Positions 49,470 to 61,100 of a stretch of DNA of 64,000 nt are shown piece after piece (positions within the stretch are counted from its first letter, which is position 1; the number at the start of each line of letters is the position of its first letter). The position numbers and the translations under genes were made by a program. Source of the stretch: Gnetum montanum (taxonomy: Eukaryota > Streptophyta > Gnetopsida > Gnetales > Gnetaceae); NCBI GenBank assembly GCA_015680685.1, contig MNCI01036292.1:615254-679253 (forward strand), in the 5' to 3' direction. Below the pieces are notes generated by a model. That model saw only the letters and a list, made by a program, of their open reading frames with translations, was not told the DNA's origin and ran no database searches.

Positions 49470-50760
49470 TGATTTCCCCAGGCATCGCAGCCACTACTTC
49501 TAATGTTGAGGTCCCCCTCTCGGTTCAATGCATCACAGGTACCGAATAGCTACCCAACCCAATGTTGGGACCACGCCGATCTCTTAGGATCCAAAATCGA
49601 GGACTTGAAGGCTCAGCTCAGCAATACAAGCAATATAACTTTCTTTGCACTAAGGTTTAGGCAAACCTACCCTTAGATGCACAAGAACTCGAGGACAAAT
49701 GTGCCTTCAAGTTTGCTTACTATAATGGAAGGGAATTTATTCCCACTCTTGGCATTTCCATTCCTTTGACATAGATGCACCAATGGCTCATAGATCAACT
49801 AATAGTGACCATTAGCCCTAGGGAGCCTCAAGACACAGTGTCTCATCATGATGAGACATTCCAAGATGAGCAAGAGGAACTGGATTTCCAGTCTGAAGAT
49901 GGGGGTCAAACCAACCCTGCCAACATCCCTCCCACTCTGTCTTTCTGGACAAACCCACTCTTTACCGCCGCTCCCTTCATGATCATGTCTACACCGTCAC
50001 AACCCACGATCTCATCGACAATGGGTAGCCATGTTACACCCTCAGTGTATCAACACATCTACTCCCCTATCTCATTCTTAGCCACTACCACTCCAGAGAC
50101 TATTCCCCAATCTATTTCCTTAGCGTACCACACACCAATCATGGCTACCCTGCCCTACATTCACACCATACCTACATGATAGTTTCATGCAGTTTCCACA
50201 ACCATTCCAGTGTCTACACTTGTCTCACTATTAGCGGCAAGACCAATCATGCCCACATGGTGGACCCCATTCACTTCTCCTCCTATTTCTCATCCATCGT
50301 AAATGTCCCACTACACTCATCACCAAGTGTACCAAGTCTCACAAATGATATAGCCAAGCACGAGACTATGGTCTATCCCACCAACCACACAAAAAACCTA
50401 CCTCGTGGAACAACCAGTGGCTGCTACTCCAATAGCACCACCTCCTAGGTGGTGGATAGCATAGGCAGCACCTTTCATAGGGGCTGCCCCAAAGGCACCA
50501 CCTATGAGCCCCCGCCGCATCACAAATGGGAGCTGCCTCTGTAGCTCCCCAACCACCTACATCATCTCTGGATCTAGATCAAGCATTCCAGCTTATCCAA
50601 ATCTTATTGAGGAAATCAAATGCTTCAAGACTATCGGTTTTGACATGGTACAAGTCATGGACTTCTACGAGGATGATCCCATCAGCCCAAATCCCCATGT
50701 TAACTTTACCCCATGGGATGTCACTCCCCCATTTCAAAAAATACAATGAGGAGGGAGGCA
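49470..50760 (+). pseudogene. Gypsy gag, N-terminal part, cut by insertion
   Basis: Plus strand. A start near 49469 gives ISPGIAATTSNVEVPLS. FAYYNGREFIPTLGISIPL at 49710-49770 matches the sister gag. 49775-50179 is a 134-codon frame with HHDETFQDEQEELDFQSED, then a Ser/Thr/Pro-rich tail. The frame reaches VNFTPWDVTPPFQK at 50700-50745, directly before the capsid domain would begin, and ends where the minus-strand LTR starts at 50761. The sister gag continues past this point (22868). Confidence 0.7.
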
Positions 50761-51410
50761 TGTAGTGATCGAAAATGTTGGTGGCTTGAAAACATCGAGG
50801 GGTCAGCGGGCATGACAGTCTTGACCCCGTACTCGTGGGAGGGCTGAGCGGATATGGGGTGCCCTGAATGGTCTGGTTGATCAGACAGGGACTTAATTGG
50901 TGTCTATATAGCCTTTTTCAACATGTAACTTGAAAAAGTGAAAATGAAAGTGCGAAGTAATTCCTAAATGGAAGTAAGAAAGAAAATAATGTAAAACATA
51001 GCAGTAAGTAGGAAACAAAGTAAAATGTAGTTTGAAAAGTGCACCACTCCGAAGCTACAAGTTTGCTCTGTCAGGGTGGATACAATCGGTTGTAGAGCAT
51101 GGCAGAGTGTAGAGATTCAGAGAGTGACTAGGATGTGTAGAGAAAAGATGATTGTGTGCTTGGGTGTGGAGTTAGGGGTTGACAATGTGGGACTTCTACC
51201 AAGGTGGTAGAAGGGGGGCAGAACAAAATGCCAGTTGAGAATGCTAACTGTTTGCAGTGTCAAACTGAAAGTAATGCTCGGTGTTAAAATGGACCATGAA
51301 GGGAGCTTGAGTGCCAGGGAGAAGGAGAGTCACAAAATTTGAACCTCCTTTCCTTTAGTATATAGCCAGTTGAGAGGTTTCTCCTTTTTCTTGAATGTTG
51401 CTTGTTCGAG

Positions 51411-51418
51411 TATTTATA
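51411..51418 (-). promoter_or_regulatory. LTR TATA box
   Basis: TATAAATA on the minus strand in AGCCCTATAAATACTCG, same context as at 48628. Confidence 0.65.
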
Positions 51419-52030
51419 GGGCTAAAGGACACATGAAAAGGATGGTTTGAATGCCACGTGCCATGGCCCACATTGACTTGCAGATGTTGCACATGCCAAA
51501 CATGACTTTTGGACCTACATGACCATTGTAATGTGAACCTACCACGTTGTAACTACGAGTTTTCCATGCCATAATTACACCGTCATCGTCTCGGGACATG
51601 TGCCAATGGTCCAATTAGGTGAAGTGCATTGATGTCACACAACCACCTGCATCCTTTGTCGTGCTTTGTAGGGTAGCATGCTCAATGTAGCGTAGCGTGC
51701 TTGGTGTAGCATAGCATATTTTTGTGTGTTCCACTACATTCCGGCTACATACTTGCTACACTATGCTACGCTATGTAGCGTAGCGACTGGCCTTAGTCTC
51801 AAAAACTTTGCCAGTCTGTGAACCTTGTTTCCTGCACTGTGAGACTTGTGAGCTCATAGATCCTTCCCCTTTGAGTTGCCTTCTATCACTTCCGTAGGAT
51901 TACTACACCTCGCTGCACCATATAGCTTAGCCTAGCGTAGTAGCAAACATGATCCATTGCTTCTTGATGGAGAGGGACGTTGAAAGACTTGAAGTTGGGT
52001 AAGAGAATTGATTGTGTAGTTGTTGCCATG

Positions 52031-52058
52031 CTATGCTATGCTATGTAGCATAGCATAG
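52031..52058. repeat. 13-bp perfect inverted repeat in LTR U3
   Basis: CTATGCTATGCTA, then TG, then TAGCATAGCATAG: 13-bp arms with a 2-bp centre. A shorter relative with 9-bp arms (GCTACGCTA, TG, TAGCGTAGC) lies at 51765-51784. Similar words fill U3 of all LTRs of this family. Confidence 0.85.
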
Positions 52059-52407
52059 TGTGGCACTTTGTTCTGCAATTGTTTTCTGAAGTTTGCTATG
52101 CTACATAGCGAGGCATAGTGTAGCGTAGTAGACTTCGTGACCTGGAAAACTTGCCGAATTGTTTCGTGCATCCGGGGCGTTGGTGACAACTCCATGCTTT
52201 ACTTCTGAGTAGGCCATCATTCGGGTGAACTACTTAGGTGGATAGGCAGGATGATCTATAGAGCCTATTCACACATAAACTATAAAATTTTCCGAACTAG
52301 CCAACCCAAATTCAAAGTGTTCTCCTCTTTAAGAACTATCATATAACTGCACAAATTGCAAGACCTGGTGAAGCCAGAATAACTTCAAATTCTTTTGGGG
52401 TGTTTCA

Positions 52408-52420
52408 TTGGCCCCTCTTT
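52408..52420 (-). other. Polypurine tract of the minus-strand element
   Basis: On the minus strand AAAGAGGGGCCAA directly before the LTR's TGAAAC. Confidence 0.85.
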
Positions 52421-53489
52421 GTCAACATCTGGAGAGCTGGTTGAATAGACGTTGACAAAGAAAATGAAACACCACAAGAGATAAAATGCTAACATTGTCG
52501 CTCGGCGAGTGTCGGGACATCGCCTGGCCATGCTTCAGAGTGTTGCATTTGTAGGAAAAGGTGAATCAGGGAGGAAGGAGGCACAAGAGAAGGAAAAAGA
52601 TGATGTTTAGTAGAGTCCCTCATTAAAGTACTCTGAGGGACTCATGTGCATTTTCATCTTCACCTCGCGTTCACCTCCGACCTCCTGTAGGACAGGTGTC
52701 TTTCCCAGGATGAGTTACGTTACATCATGTATGGTTTCGACCTGCCTACAGATGCTTTCCATGTGGTGAGCTGTGTTATGCACGTCATGGAATCCTACGC
52801 AGATGCTTCCCATGTTGTAAGATATGTCATGCACGTCATGCGATTTGCACTCTAAGGTAGTCAAGCTAGTCGAGGCACTCACTTCGTGACACTGTAGCAT
52901 TTTCTGTTGTAGTAGGATGTGCCCTTGGGGGCAAAGGTCTTGCTAGCTATGAATGTTGTTGAAGCCCTTTGAACACCTTTGCTGCATGTGGTGTCCAAAG
53001 TAGGAAGGCCAACAATGGTCTAAGCAACATCTGCATGGAAGAGCTGGCATTGAGGGCGCTGGTGTGAGTGCAGATGCACTAGATTCCTTGCTAGGGGCAT
53101 GCATTTCCAGTTCAGCTATGGGATCAGATACCACATAGCTGAATGTTGCTGGTAGGGGGACTGAAGGATAACAATATTGTGGCTGGCCCACGATACTACC
53201 GAAACTTCAGTGGTAGGAACTCGCCAGGGAACTATCGTCAGGGCAAGGGGTCATGGTGACAGTATGTCTAGGGGGCCAGTGTGATGTCATACGACATCTC
53301 TGAGGGGTCAGCATGATGCCAAGGGTGGTGGTGTTACATATGTTCCAGACTGCATTCCCATTGTATCATGAACTACGTTCTGGAGCTGCGACGACCCACC
53401 TGTGCATCAGCATTGCTCCTGCTCGTTTGATGTGTAGTTGGTGCTAGTGCATGCTGTGGATGTGACGCGAACCTTGTTTAAGGTCTTGG
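52421..53489 (-). other. Untranslated region with repeated 60-bp units
   Basis: No coding motif. 52715-52860 holds about three units of roughly 55-60 bp with ATGAGTTACGTTA / GTGAGCTGTGTTATGCACGTC / GTAAGATATGTCATGCACGTC. Sister elements keep the same units at 43185-43300 and 30990-31110. Short frames at 52943-53191 are not conserved. Confidence 0.55.
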
Positions 53490-53765
53490 TAGACCATGTG
53501 CTAGTTCAATGTCCTAGTGGACCGCTGTGCTAGTTTAAGGTCCCAGCAGACTGCTCATGCTAGTTTACCATCATAGTGGATGAGCCGCACCAGTTTTGCA
53601 TCGTGGCGGACTAGTTGTGGTAGTTTTACATCATAGAGGACGGTGCTTGATGCCTCTAGTTTAACATCGTTGAGGACGCTACTCGTTGCTGCTAGTTTAT
53701 CGTCATTGCAAACACTTCTTATTGATGTTACTAGTTTATCATCATAGCGGATGATGGCTATCATT
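53490..53765 (-). repeat. Post-integrase tandem array (minus-strand element)
   Basis: Units of 30-36 bp of the form CTAGTTTA(A/C)(C/A)ATC(G/A)T(A/T)G(A/C)GGA. On the minus strand, in the integrase frame, it codes variants of YDVKLA: RYDDKLV, CNDDKLA, LNDVKLE, LYDVKLP, RHDAKLV, HYDGKLA, open for 69 codons. One TAA stop separates it from the integrase end, as in the sister element. Confidence 0.75.
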
Positions 53766-53769
53766 GTGC

Positions 53770-54930
53770 TTTAGGCGTAGTATGGATTGAGGTACGAGTG
53801 ATTCACCAGGTTGGCGAACTCATTGCCATTCATGTCTACCAGCTTGAAGGCTCCATTCCTAAAGGCTTTAGTGACCATGTGAGGACCTTCCCAGTTGGCT
53901 GAGAATTTGCTCACGTGCTCATGGATAACCTTGAAGATGAGGTATTCCTTCTACAATGGCCATCGATGCGGGTCTGCATGGTGCTTCTACTACTGGTTAC
54001 TCTGGTAGTGCTCTATGCATCTCAGCGTCTGCACGCACCCTTCTTCTATTGAGTCAAGGTCAACAATCTGCAACTCGTTATTCTGGGCTCCACTCATGAT
54101 GTTGGAAAGGATCATTCGGAGTGATGGTACCTACAACTCAAGAGGCAACACAGCTTCAGATCCATAAATAAGGTTGTAAGGGGTCTTACTTCTTGTGGTC
54201 CTACACATCATCTAGTAGGCCCATAGAATGTAAAGGATTTGCTCGTGCCACTGCCTCTTGCTATTGTTGAGCATCCTCTTTAGCAAGTTGATGATGGACT
54301 TATTTGTAGCCTCCGCTTATCCGTTCACCTGCGGGTAGTACGAGGAAGAGAAAGATTGTTTAATGCCTAGATGTTTGCAGAATGTTCAGGTTTCCGTTCT
54401 GCTAAACTGTGGCCCATTGTTGGTCACGATAGTGATTGGAAGCCTGAATCTGGTTACAATGTTGTCTAAGATGAAATGGAAAATTTGCTGAGACATCGTC
54501 TTCCTTTAAGGAATAGCCTTCACCCACTTAGTAAAGTACTCAGTGGTAGTTATAATGAAGCCATGCCCTGCAAAGGACTTAGGTGTGATAGGCCCTATGA
54601 AGTCTAATCCCCATCATTGGAAGGTCCATGTGATTTGCGTTGGATGTAGGTCTACAAGTGCTACATGTATGAGATTTGTGTATCTCTGGCATGTGTCACA
54701 CGTCTTGACTTTTGACAGGCAGTCACACTCCATGTGGGGTCAGTAGTACCCTAGGCATCTAATATTTGTAGCCATAGCCCTGGGTGCTATGTTCCTAGCA
54801 CAAAGCCCCTCATGTACTTCATTAACTACCTTCTACACTTGCTCCCCTCCCATGCATGCTAACAATATCCCATCATAGGAACGTCGGCATAGGGCATCAT
54901 TTCCCATGAGCACATATTGCTAGGAACGCG
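53770..54930 (-). pseudogene. Gypsy integrase relic (minus-strand element)
   Basis: Minus strand. The GPF/Y module at 53910-53785 reads WEGPHMVTKAFRNGAFKLVD and NLVNHSYLNPYYA. Upstream, the core runs from about 54090 to 54780 in broken frames; traces are NGPQF-like around 54420 and the LDFIGPI-like block around 54600. The zinc domain lies about 54680-54900. The plus-strand open frame at 54543-54746 is a shadow of this. Confidence 0.65.
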
Positions 54931-56000
54931 TTCAGATTGCATCTCTCTGGGTAGATGTCAATCCACCTGGGGGTTCACCGTGTTGTAGGTTAGCTTTAAT
55001 GTTGGCATACCACTCTTGGGTATCTGCACCACTGACAGGTTCCACTTGAGTGATAGGTTCTGTGCATTTTGTAATCAAAGTTGGCAGGTTTGCCAAGGAG
55101 TGCAATGGAATGTTTAACACAAGGGTAGCCAAGGCATCTGCCATGGTGTTCTCATTGCATGGCACATGTTGCACATCTATGGTTGTAAATTTCTTAAGCA
55201 GGGTTTTTGCTAGATCGTAGTAGGGTTACAGATGCATAGCCTTGCAGGCATAGACTTTGGTGATTTGATTCACAACTAGCTATGAATCTCCGAGATTGCT
55301 AGGCATTGTATGTGTGATGCTCAGGCAGTTAAGAGGCCTCTAAGTAGCCCCTCATATTCTACCACATTGTTGGTGTAAGGGAAAGCAAAATGATATGCAG
55401 ATGGATGCATTTCCCCATAGGGGAACATGATGACGATGGCGGCACTACCTCCTCACATGGTTGAGATGCCATCAAAGTGTAAAGTGGCTTTGAGATGTGA
55501 TGGGACAACGTTGATATTTCCAACATGCTCGCCTAGGAATTTGGTATCTATGGTGGCCTAGTCGTCGACTGGTGAGGCCATGAGTTGGGTTGTTATGTCC
55601 TGCCCCTTCGTCAATGATTGACTTACATAGTGTAAATAGAGCTCCACGGTTATTTCCTTCCATCAGGCTATCCTGCTACTTTAGTATAGGTTGTTAGTAA
55701 TATCCTGAAGTATATTGCTTTTGCAAATGATGTTGGTTGTACTACGGAACAGGTAATGCCTCCACTTTTTTAGTGCGAATACTAAGGAAAGGAAATTTCT
55801 CTCCACCTCGTTGTATTTCACCTTGTGTGTTATTAGTGCATCACTTAGGTAATACACTGGTATCTCAGAACCATTAATTTATTTCTGACACAATATTGCC
55901 GCGATAGATGTGTCATAGGTGACGAGGTAGATGAAGAAGGATTTATCCCTTTGTGGCTGATGCACAGTTGGAAGGTGTGCAAGCTCCTCCTTCAGGTCAT
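54931..56000 (-). pseudogene. Two RNase H modules (minus-strand element)
   Basis: The archaeal-type module covers about 55560-54932, ending with HVPCNENTMADALATLVL, which keeps the last acidic residue, and the EWYANIKANLQHGEPPGG tail. The RT-linked RNase H is at 56000-55640 (SFFIYLVTYDTSIAAILCQK, then LYYVSQSLTKG). Same order as in the two sister elements. Confidence 0.7.
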
Positions 56001-57240
56001 CGAAGGCCTGTTGACATTGGATTGTCCACTCAAAGATAACCCTCTTCTTTAGAAGATGTTGCATGGGGTGCAACTTGTCAGTCAACCTTGCTATGAACCT
56101 TCAAATAAACTATACTTTACCTTGCAAACCACGTAGCTCCTTAAGGTTTGAGGGAGGCACTAGGTTGATGATGGCCTTGGCTTGGTCAAGGTCCACTCAT
56201 ATTCTTGCCTCCAATACTACGAATCTTAACATGCACCCGATTTTCACCCTGAAGACGCACTTTTTAGGATTGAGGCATAAGTCATATTTTTGACAGCACT
56301 TGAGGACTATTCCTAGATCGCATGGGTGATCAGCTACCTCTTTAGACTTGACTGCTATATCATTCACATAATTATTTAATGTTTCTAGGATATACTCGCT
56401 GAAAATGTAGGTCATGGATCACTGGTAGGTTGCTCCAGCATTCTTGAGCCCAAAAGGCATCATGGTGTAGCAGAATGTACCCCATGGGGTTGTGAAAGTC
56501 GTTGTAAGCTGGTGCTCTGGGTTGATGTAGATTTGGTTGTATCTAGAGAAATCATCCATGAAGGATAGCAGAGCGTGACTACCTGTGGTGTCGATAAGTT
56601 GATTGATTCTTGGAAGTGGAAAGCTGTCCTTGATTGTTGCCTTATTCAAATCCCAGAACTCTATACAGATTCACATTCCTCCCATCTTCTTTGAAACTAC
56701 AACGATGTTGGACACCCACTCTGAGTAATCAAGCATGTAGATGAAACCAGCTTGATATAGCTTGGTAATTTCATCCCTCATGGCCAGCATGATTTTTGGC
56801 TTAACTTTGCGAGCCTTCTGCCTTAATGCCTTTATGCGTGAGTCTAGGAAGATGTTGTGCTAGATCAGTTGTAGATCTAGACCTGGTATGTCGCTATACA
56901 ATAATGCAAAGACATTGATGTTGTCTTGTAGAATCTTAGCTATGTTTTTGTGCATTTGTGTGTCTAGGAGGGAGCTTAGTTTTAACATTTTCATCTCCCC
57001 TTTTGACGTGGTCACAGGCATTTCGACGAGAGGATCTGCGATTACATCCTCAACGTCTAAATATAGGGCTTGAACTAGATGCTCGGGCTAGTCTGGGGAT
57101 GCCTCTAAGGATGCTATCATGTTAGTTGTGGTTGACTCCCAGTCGATTAGGTTGGGGTTCAACCATCTTGCGAGCTTGCCATGTGGACTTGCTAACGTTA
57201 AGGGCATGGGAAGGTCGCGATGGATTTCCATTTCTTACTC
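56001..57240 (-). pseudogene. Gypsy reverse transcriptase (minus-strand element)
   Basis: Leader at 57230-56890 (LASPHGKLARWL, VEDVIADPLVEMP). RT body has KLYQAGFIYMLDYSEW, then the frame 56649-56419 with INQLIDTTGSHALLSFMDDF, FCYTMMPFGLKNAGATYQ, and the frame 56415-56197 with ETLNNYVNDIAVKSKE. The active site reads YVND, so the first catalytic aspartate is N. FEWTIQCQQAFDDLKEELAH at 56035-55975 is the start of RNase H. Stops separate the frames. Confidence 0.75.
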
Positions 57241-57364
57241 GACCTGCCAACATAAGATAAAGGCCTGGTTAAGAGGCATCCATTGGTAGAGATTGTGTAT
57301 AATGAAAATTTGCAAAGCAGTGAGGAGATGCAACTTGCGAAGTATGGTGATGTAAAGATTGAAA

Positions 57365-57830
57365 GTTTTCCAGTTTAAGGTCATGGCAGACCATCAAGGC
57401 ATAAGACTGCAGAACTACTAAAGATGTAAAACTACTGATGAAAAGTGTGAAGCTATGAAACTGTCGATATGTAAATGTCAAACTGCTAGTTTAGTGTCGT
57501 TTTGGACTGCCAGATTGTAACATGAAAAATCTTAACATGAAGATATGAGAAATGCAAAACCATTAATACAAAAACATGAATTGTTGATATGAAAACACGA
57601 AACCTCTAGAAATTGTGACACTGCCAATGTGGAGATGCAAAATTCTAAGAAGATGCAAAACACCCAGGTAAGAATATGGTATTGCTAGTTTAACGTCATT
57701 ATGTACTACAAATGTAATAGGTTGAAACTGCTAGTTTAGGGTCTTTTTGGACCATTAGAGGTGCAACTATGCTAGGATTGCTAGTTTAAGGTCTTTTTGG
57801 ACCAGTTGCATTGCGAATGCCAGGATTTCT
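57365..57830 (-). repeat. Array of CTAGTTTAAGGTC units beside the antisense gene
   Basis: At least five units of the form GCTAGTTTA(A/G)(G/T/C)GTC(A/T/G)TTTTGGAC(C/T), clear at 57370, 57485, 57685, 57730 and 57780, spaced irregularly by AT-rich text. It sits between the RT leader and the start of the antisense gene. The core is the reverse of GACCTTAAACTAGC in the other arrays. Confidence 0.65.
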
Positions 57831-58016
57831 TCTTTAAGACCTGTAACAACAAAAATATCTTTTGTTTTCAGGAAAGAAAATAGTTAGTTTGAAGCGTGTC
57901 AACGCTGTAATGCTAACTGTGCTATGATGTCATGGCAAGCATGCTACACTGTACAACACGCTCCACATTAATCGGAGAGAGAAAGCAGCAAGTTTTCCTA
58001 TCTTATCATTAAAACC

Positions 58017-58026
58017 ATAAATAAGG
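58017..58026 (+). promoter_or_regulatory. Possible TATA element of the antisense gene
   Basis: ATAAATAAGG lies about 150 bp before the first ATG of the accessory gene at 58176. Position is reasonable for a plant promoter, but AT-rich words of this kind are common here and no second copy confirms it. Confidence 0.25.
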
Positions 58027-58175
58027 GTTAAACCCTAGCAATTTTTCCATTCTCACTATAATAGTGCAGAGCCCACATCGGAGCACCAGGCAATTTTGGA
58101 GCACGGAGAAATTTTGCTAACAACTAGCAAGGCAAGTTTCTACGGAAGAAAAAGGGTAGATCTGTAAGCAGGGCA

Positions 58176-61100
58176 ATGGCTCCTAAAAATTATTTGGCAC
58201 TTGCAAAGGTTGAGGAGGTAAAGAAGACCTTGGGGTGGACTACACAGACACACGTTGAGGCATGGCAGAGCACACCATTAACCCAGTAGGTTACCATACT
58301 TCCTCTTCTTTTTTGATTTGTGTTTTCTATTATTCTCTACTCTTGTTTTGTGTTTCGTTCATTTTGTATCCATCTTTAGTTGCCTATGCTTTCTGCGGTC
58401 ATGTCGTTTTGGCCCTTGCATCGTCATTGTCATCGTTTCAATCATGGCAGATGCATATAAACGTTACGTCATAGTTGCATCAACGGCCATTGAAACCACC
58501 ACCGCTGCGATCGTCATAACTACGGGGGTTGGGGCAGTTTGAGTTTCTTGACCCTTGAGTGGCATAACATAAAACCCTTAGGAGGGCTAGGCCATGTGCG
58601 ATGTGACAGTGCGACACGTGATTTGTTAGGCCATGTTGCCAATTATCCTATATCTATGCTAGGTTTTTATAACTTTGTTGCGCTATGGGCGGGCAGGAGG
58701 TTATGCTACGCTATATGTATGAATCACCATACGTTGCTACATTGCATGTGTATTATCCTTAGATGTAATGCTAACATTTGCTAATTGTGTTGTGCAAGGA
58801 AGGGCTGAGGCCCGAGCTGATTGTTTTGGAGATTAGAGGGGTCCTGCGTCATGCGAGTAGACTCGTGGCTAATGCTCCTCCTCCCTAGATACACATGGGA
58901 GAGCAGGGGGTCTAGTTCAGGCAAGGGGCACAAGCATTCCTACAATTCCTCCTCGACTGCTTTAGTGTGATCATTTGGTCCTCCTTAAGGGAGGAGCAGG
59001 CGGCTGGTATAATAGAAGCCATTTTCCCAGGGCAAGTTGAGGCATTCTAAGGTTTCTGTCTAATGGGACGATCACAAGCGGGTAGGAAGAAGGATCCAGT
59101 CAACACCCATCAAGGTTAAGGTGTTTGGCCTAGATCTGGGATATGATTGAGTATAGCTGCTACCACTATTTCAACACATTTTTTCTCACATGTTTTATGA
59201 CGATGTGCTTCTAGATCCCCCAAGGGAATATCTACTTTGCCGGCAGGTGAGTTTTGCAGCTTTGTTCTGTTGTGTTTTCGCGATGCTGGTCATAGTGCCT
59301 AATGCTAACATTGTGCATTTGCTACTAGGTTCTTCATTGATGTGAGTGGAGTTCACGACCTACCAGGTCAACTAACCACAATGTAGCTAGCCCTATAGGA
59401 GTTCTCTTCTGCTACGAACCTACGGGTAGGTGTGATCAGGTAGTGTAGGGGAGAATACCATACCTACCCAGACACGTATTCTCCCATTTACAATCAATTC
59501 AAGGGAAAGGGATGGTTGGATGGGGAGTGGGAAAAACCCTTTAATCCGGTCATGGTTGAATAAGTTCTAGTTAAACTCCCACAGTTCCCACTATCGTACA
59601 AACCTCGTAGGTCAGGTGGTAAGTGCCATATGCATAAGTGTTTTTGCGAGTTTGAATTTTCTACATCTTTCGCTAAATGTTCTTTTTGGAACTATTGTAC
59701 GGGCAACGAAGCCTTAGGAAGTGATTATGGTAACCACCACGGCATAGGGGACAAACATCTACTTCAAATATGGGGAAGTAGAGAAGATCCAACACTGGTT
59801 GAACAACAAGGCCTCAAACTCCTTGGTCCAAAACATTGAAAGGGTGGGGCTTTTGGATCTAGTCCTAGCCCCGAATCTGGGCGTCCCCATAGCCGACATG
59901 CTTACCTTGGTTGAATCCTTTTCTGACAAGGTGAGCTACTTTCTCTTGCATGTGCATGACATGAGGGTGGTCATTGACATCAATGACCAATTGTTCGTGG
60001 ATCTGTTTAGTGTCCCTGCTGAAGGCATTCCGATAGGGTCGAAGTCTAAGATCGATTTGACCCTTTAGAAGGGGACATTTAGGAGTGGCTCGGGCTTACC
60101 AAGGAGCACAAGGGGCTCCCTATGGATAAGCTCAAAGGAGGACCTACCCAGGAATTTTACCAAGTTTTCTATACTCATGCATTCCCCTAGCTACTGACCC
60201 AGGGAAAGGTCCTGGGGCTTGAGCAGGCCTGGATAATGAGTGAGGTTATGGAGGAGGGGACCTGCTACAACTGGGTCGAGTCCCTATGTAAAGGCTTATG
60301 GGCTGAAATCTTGGGACACCGTATGAAAATAGAGTCCCATTCCAACATCCACTATGCCTTCTACATAGGCTACCTAAAGTGCTTCGTGGAATTCCTAGTA
60401 GTCCAGGAGAAAGGACGTTGGGTCGTGCGAAATCGAAACAAGATTTTCAAACCTTGGATTCACCAGATTCTTTGAACCATCCGAGCCTAGGATCCCCTAG
60501 AAGTAATCAGGGAGTCACTTTCTGTAATGACTAAGGATCAGGTGGCTTGCAACAATCATGGCCAAGACAGCATAGTAGAGATGCCCCCTACCATGGATGG
60601 TAGCGTGTCATGGGGTGAACGTCTCATAGCTGAGACTGTGGCTAGCCAGCTGCAGTGGAAGAGGCCTTCTTCAGCTGAGGAAACCCTTTACACAATGGAA
60701 GAGAAGGGGCAAAAACTATGACTTAAACTATAGAAGATGCAACCCCCTATTGGTAAGTGTTTTTGTTGAATGCTTGGTTTGTTATAGTTAGCTACGCTAG
60801 ATGGCGTAGCGTAGCGTAGAATCTATCTTAGGCTAACTTGCTTTGAGCTAATGTGAACACATTTTTTTTATCATCAGAAGAGGAGGAAGAAGAAGAAGAT
60901 GATGAAGAGGTGTTAGCCCTTAGGATAGGGATGACGAATGAAGATGTGGGGGCCTCAGTCTCGAGGAGTAAGACCCCGGTCGAAAGGAAGGGAGTTCATA
61001 CAGTTAAGCTAGGGGCTCTCATTATTAGGGAGGATCCTCCTACCAGTAAAAAGGAGCCTCCCCTGAATAAAAAATACACTGTTCTCCTTAAAGAAAAGGC

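Larger units (their letters stand above)
50761..52407 (-). repeat. 3' LTR of the minus-strand element
   Basis: 1647 bp, reverse of the family LTR: ends GGTGTTTCA at 52407. TATA box at 51418-51411. U3 carries strong inverted repeats at 51765-51784 and 52031-52058. Confidence 0.85.

Noticed and set aside
54543-54746. Plus-strand open frame resembling 32905-33180
   Set aside because: Both are the complementary strand of the integrase core in sister elements; the similarity follows from that.
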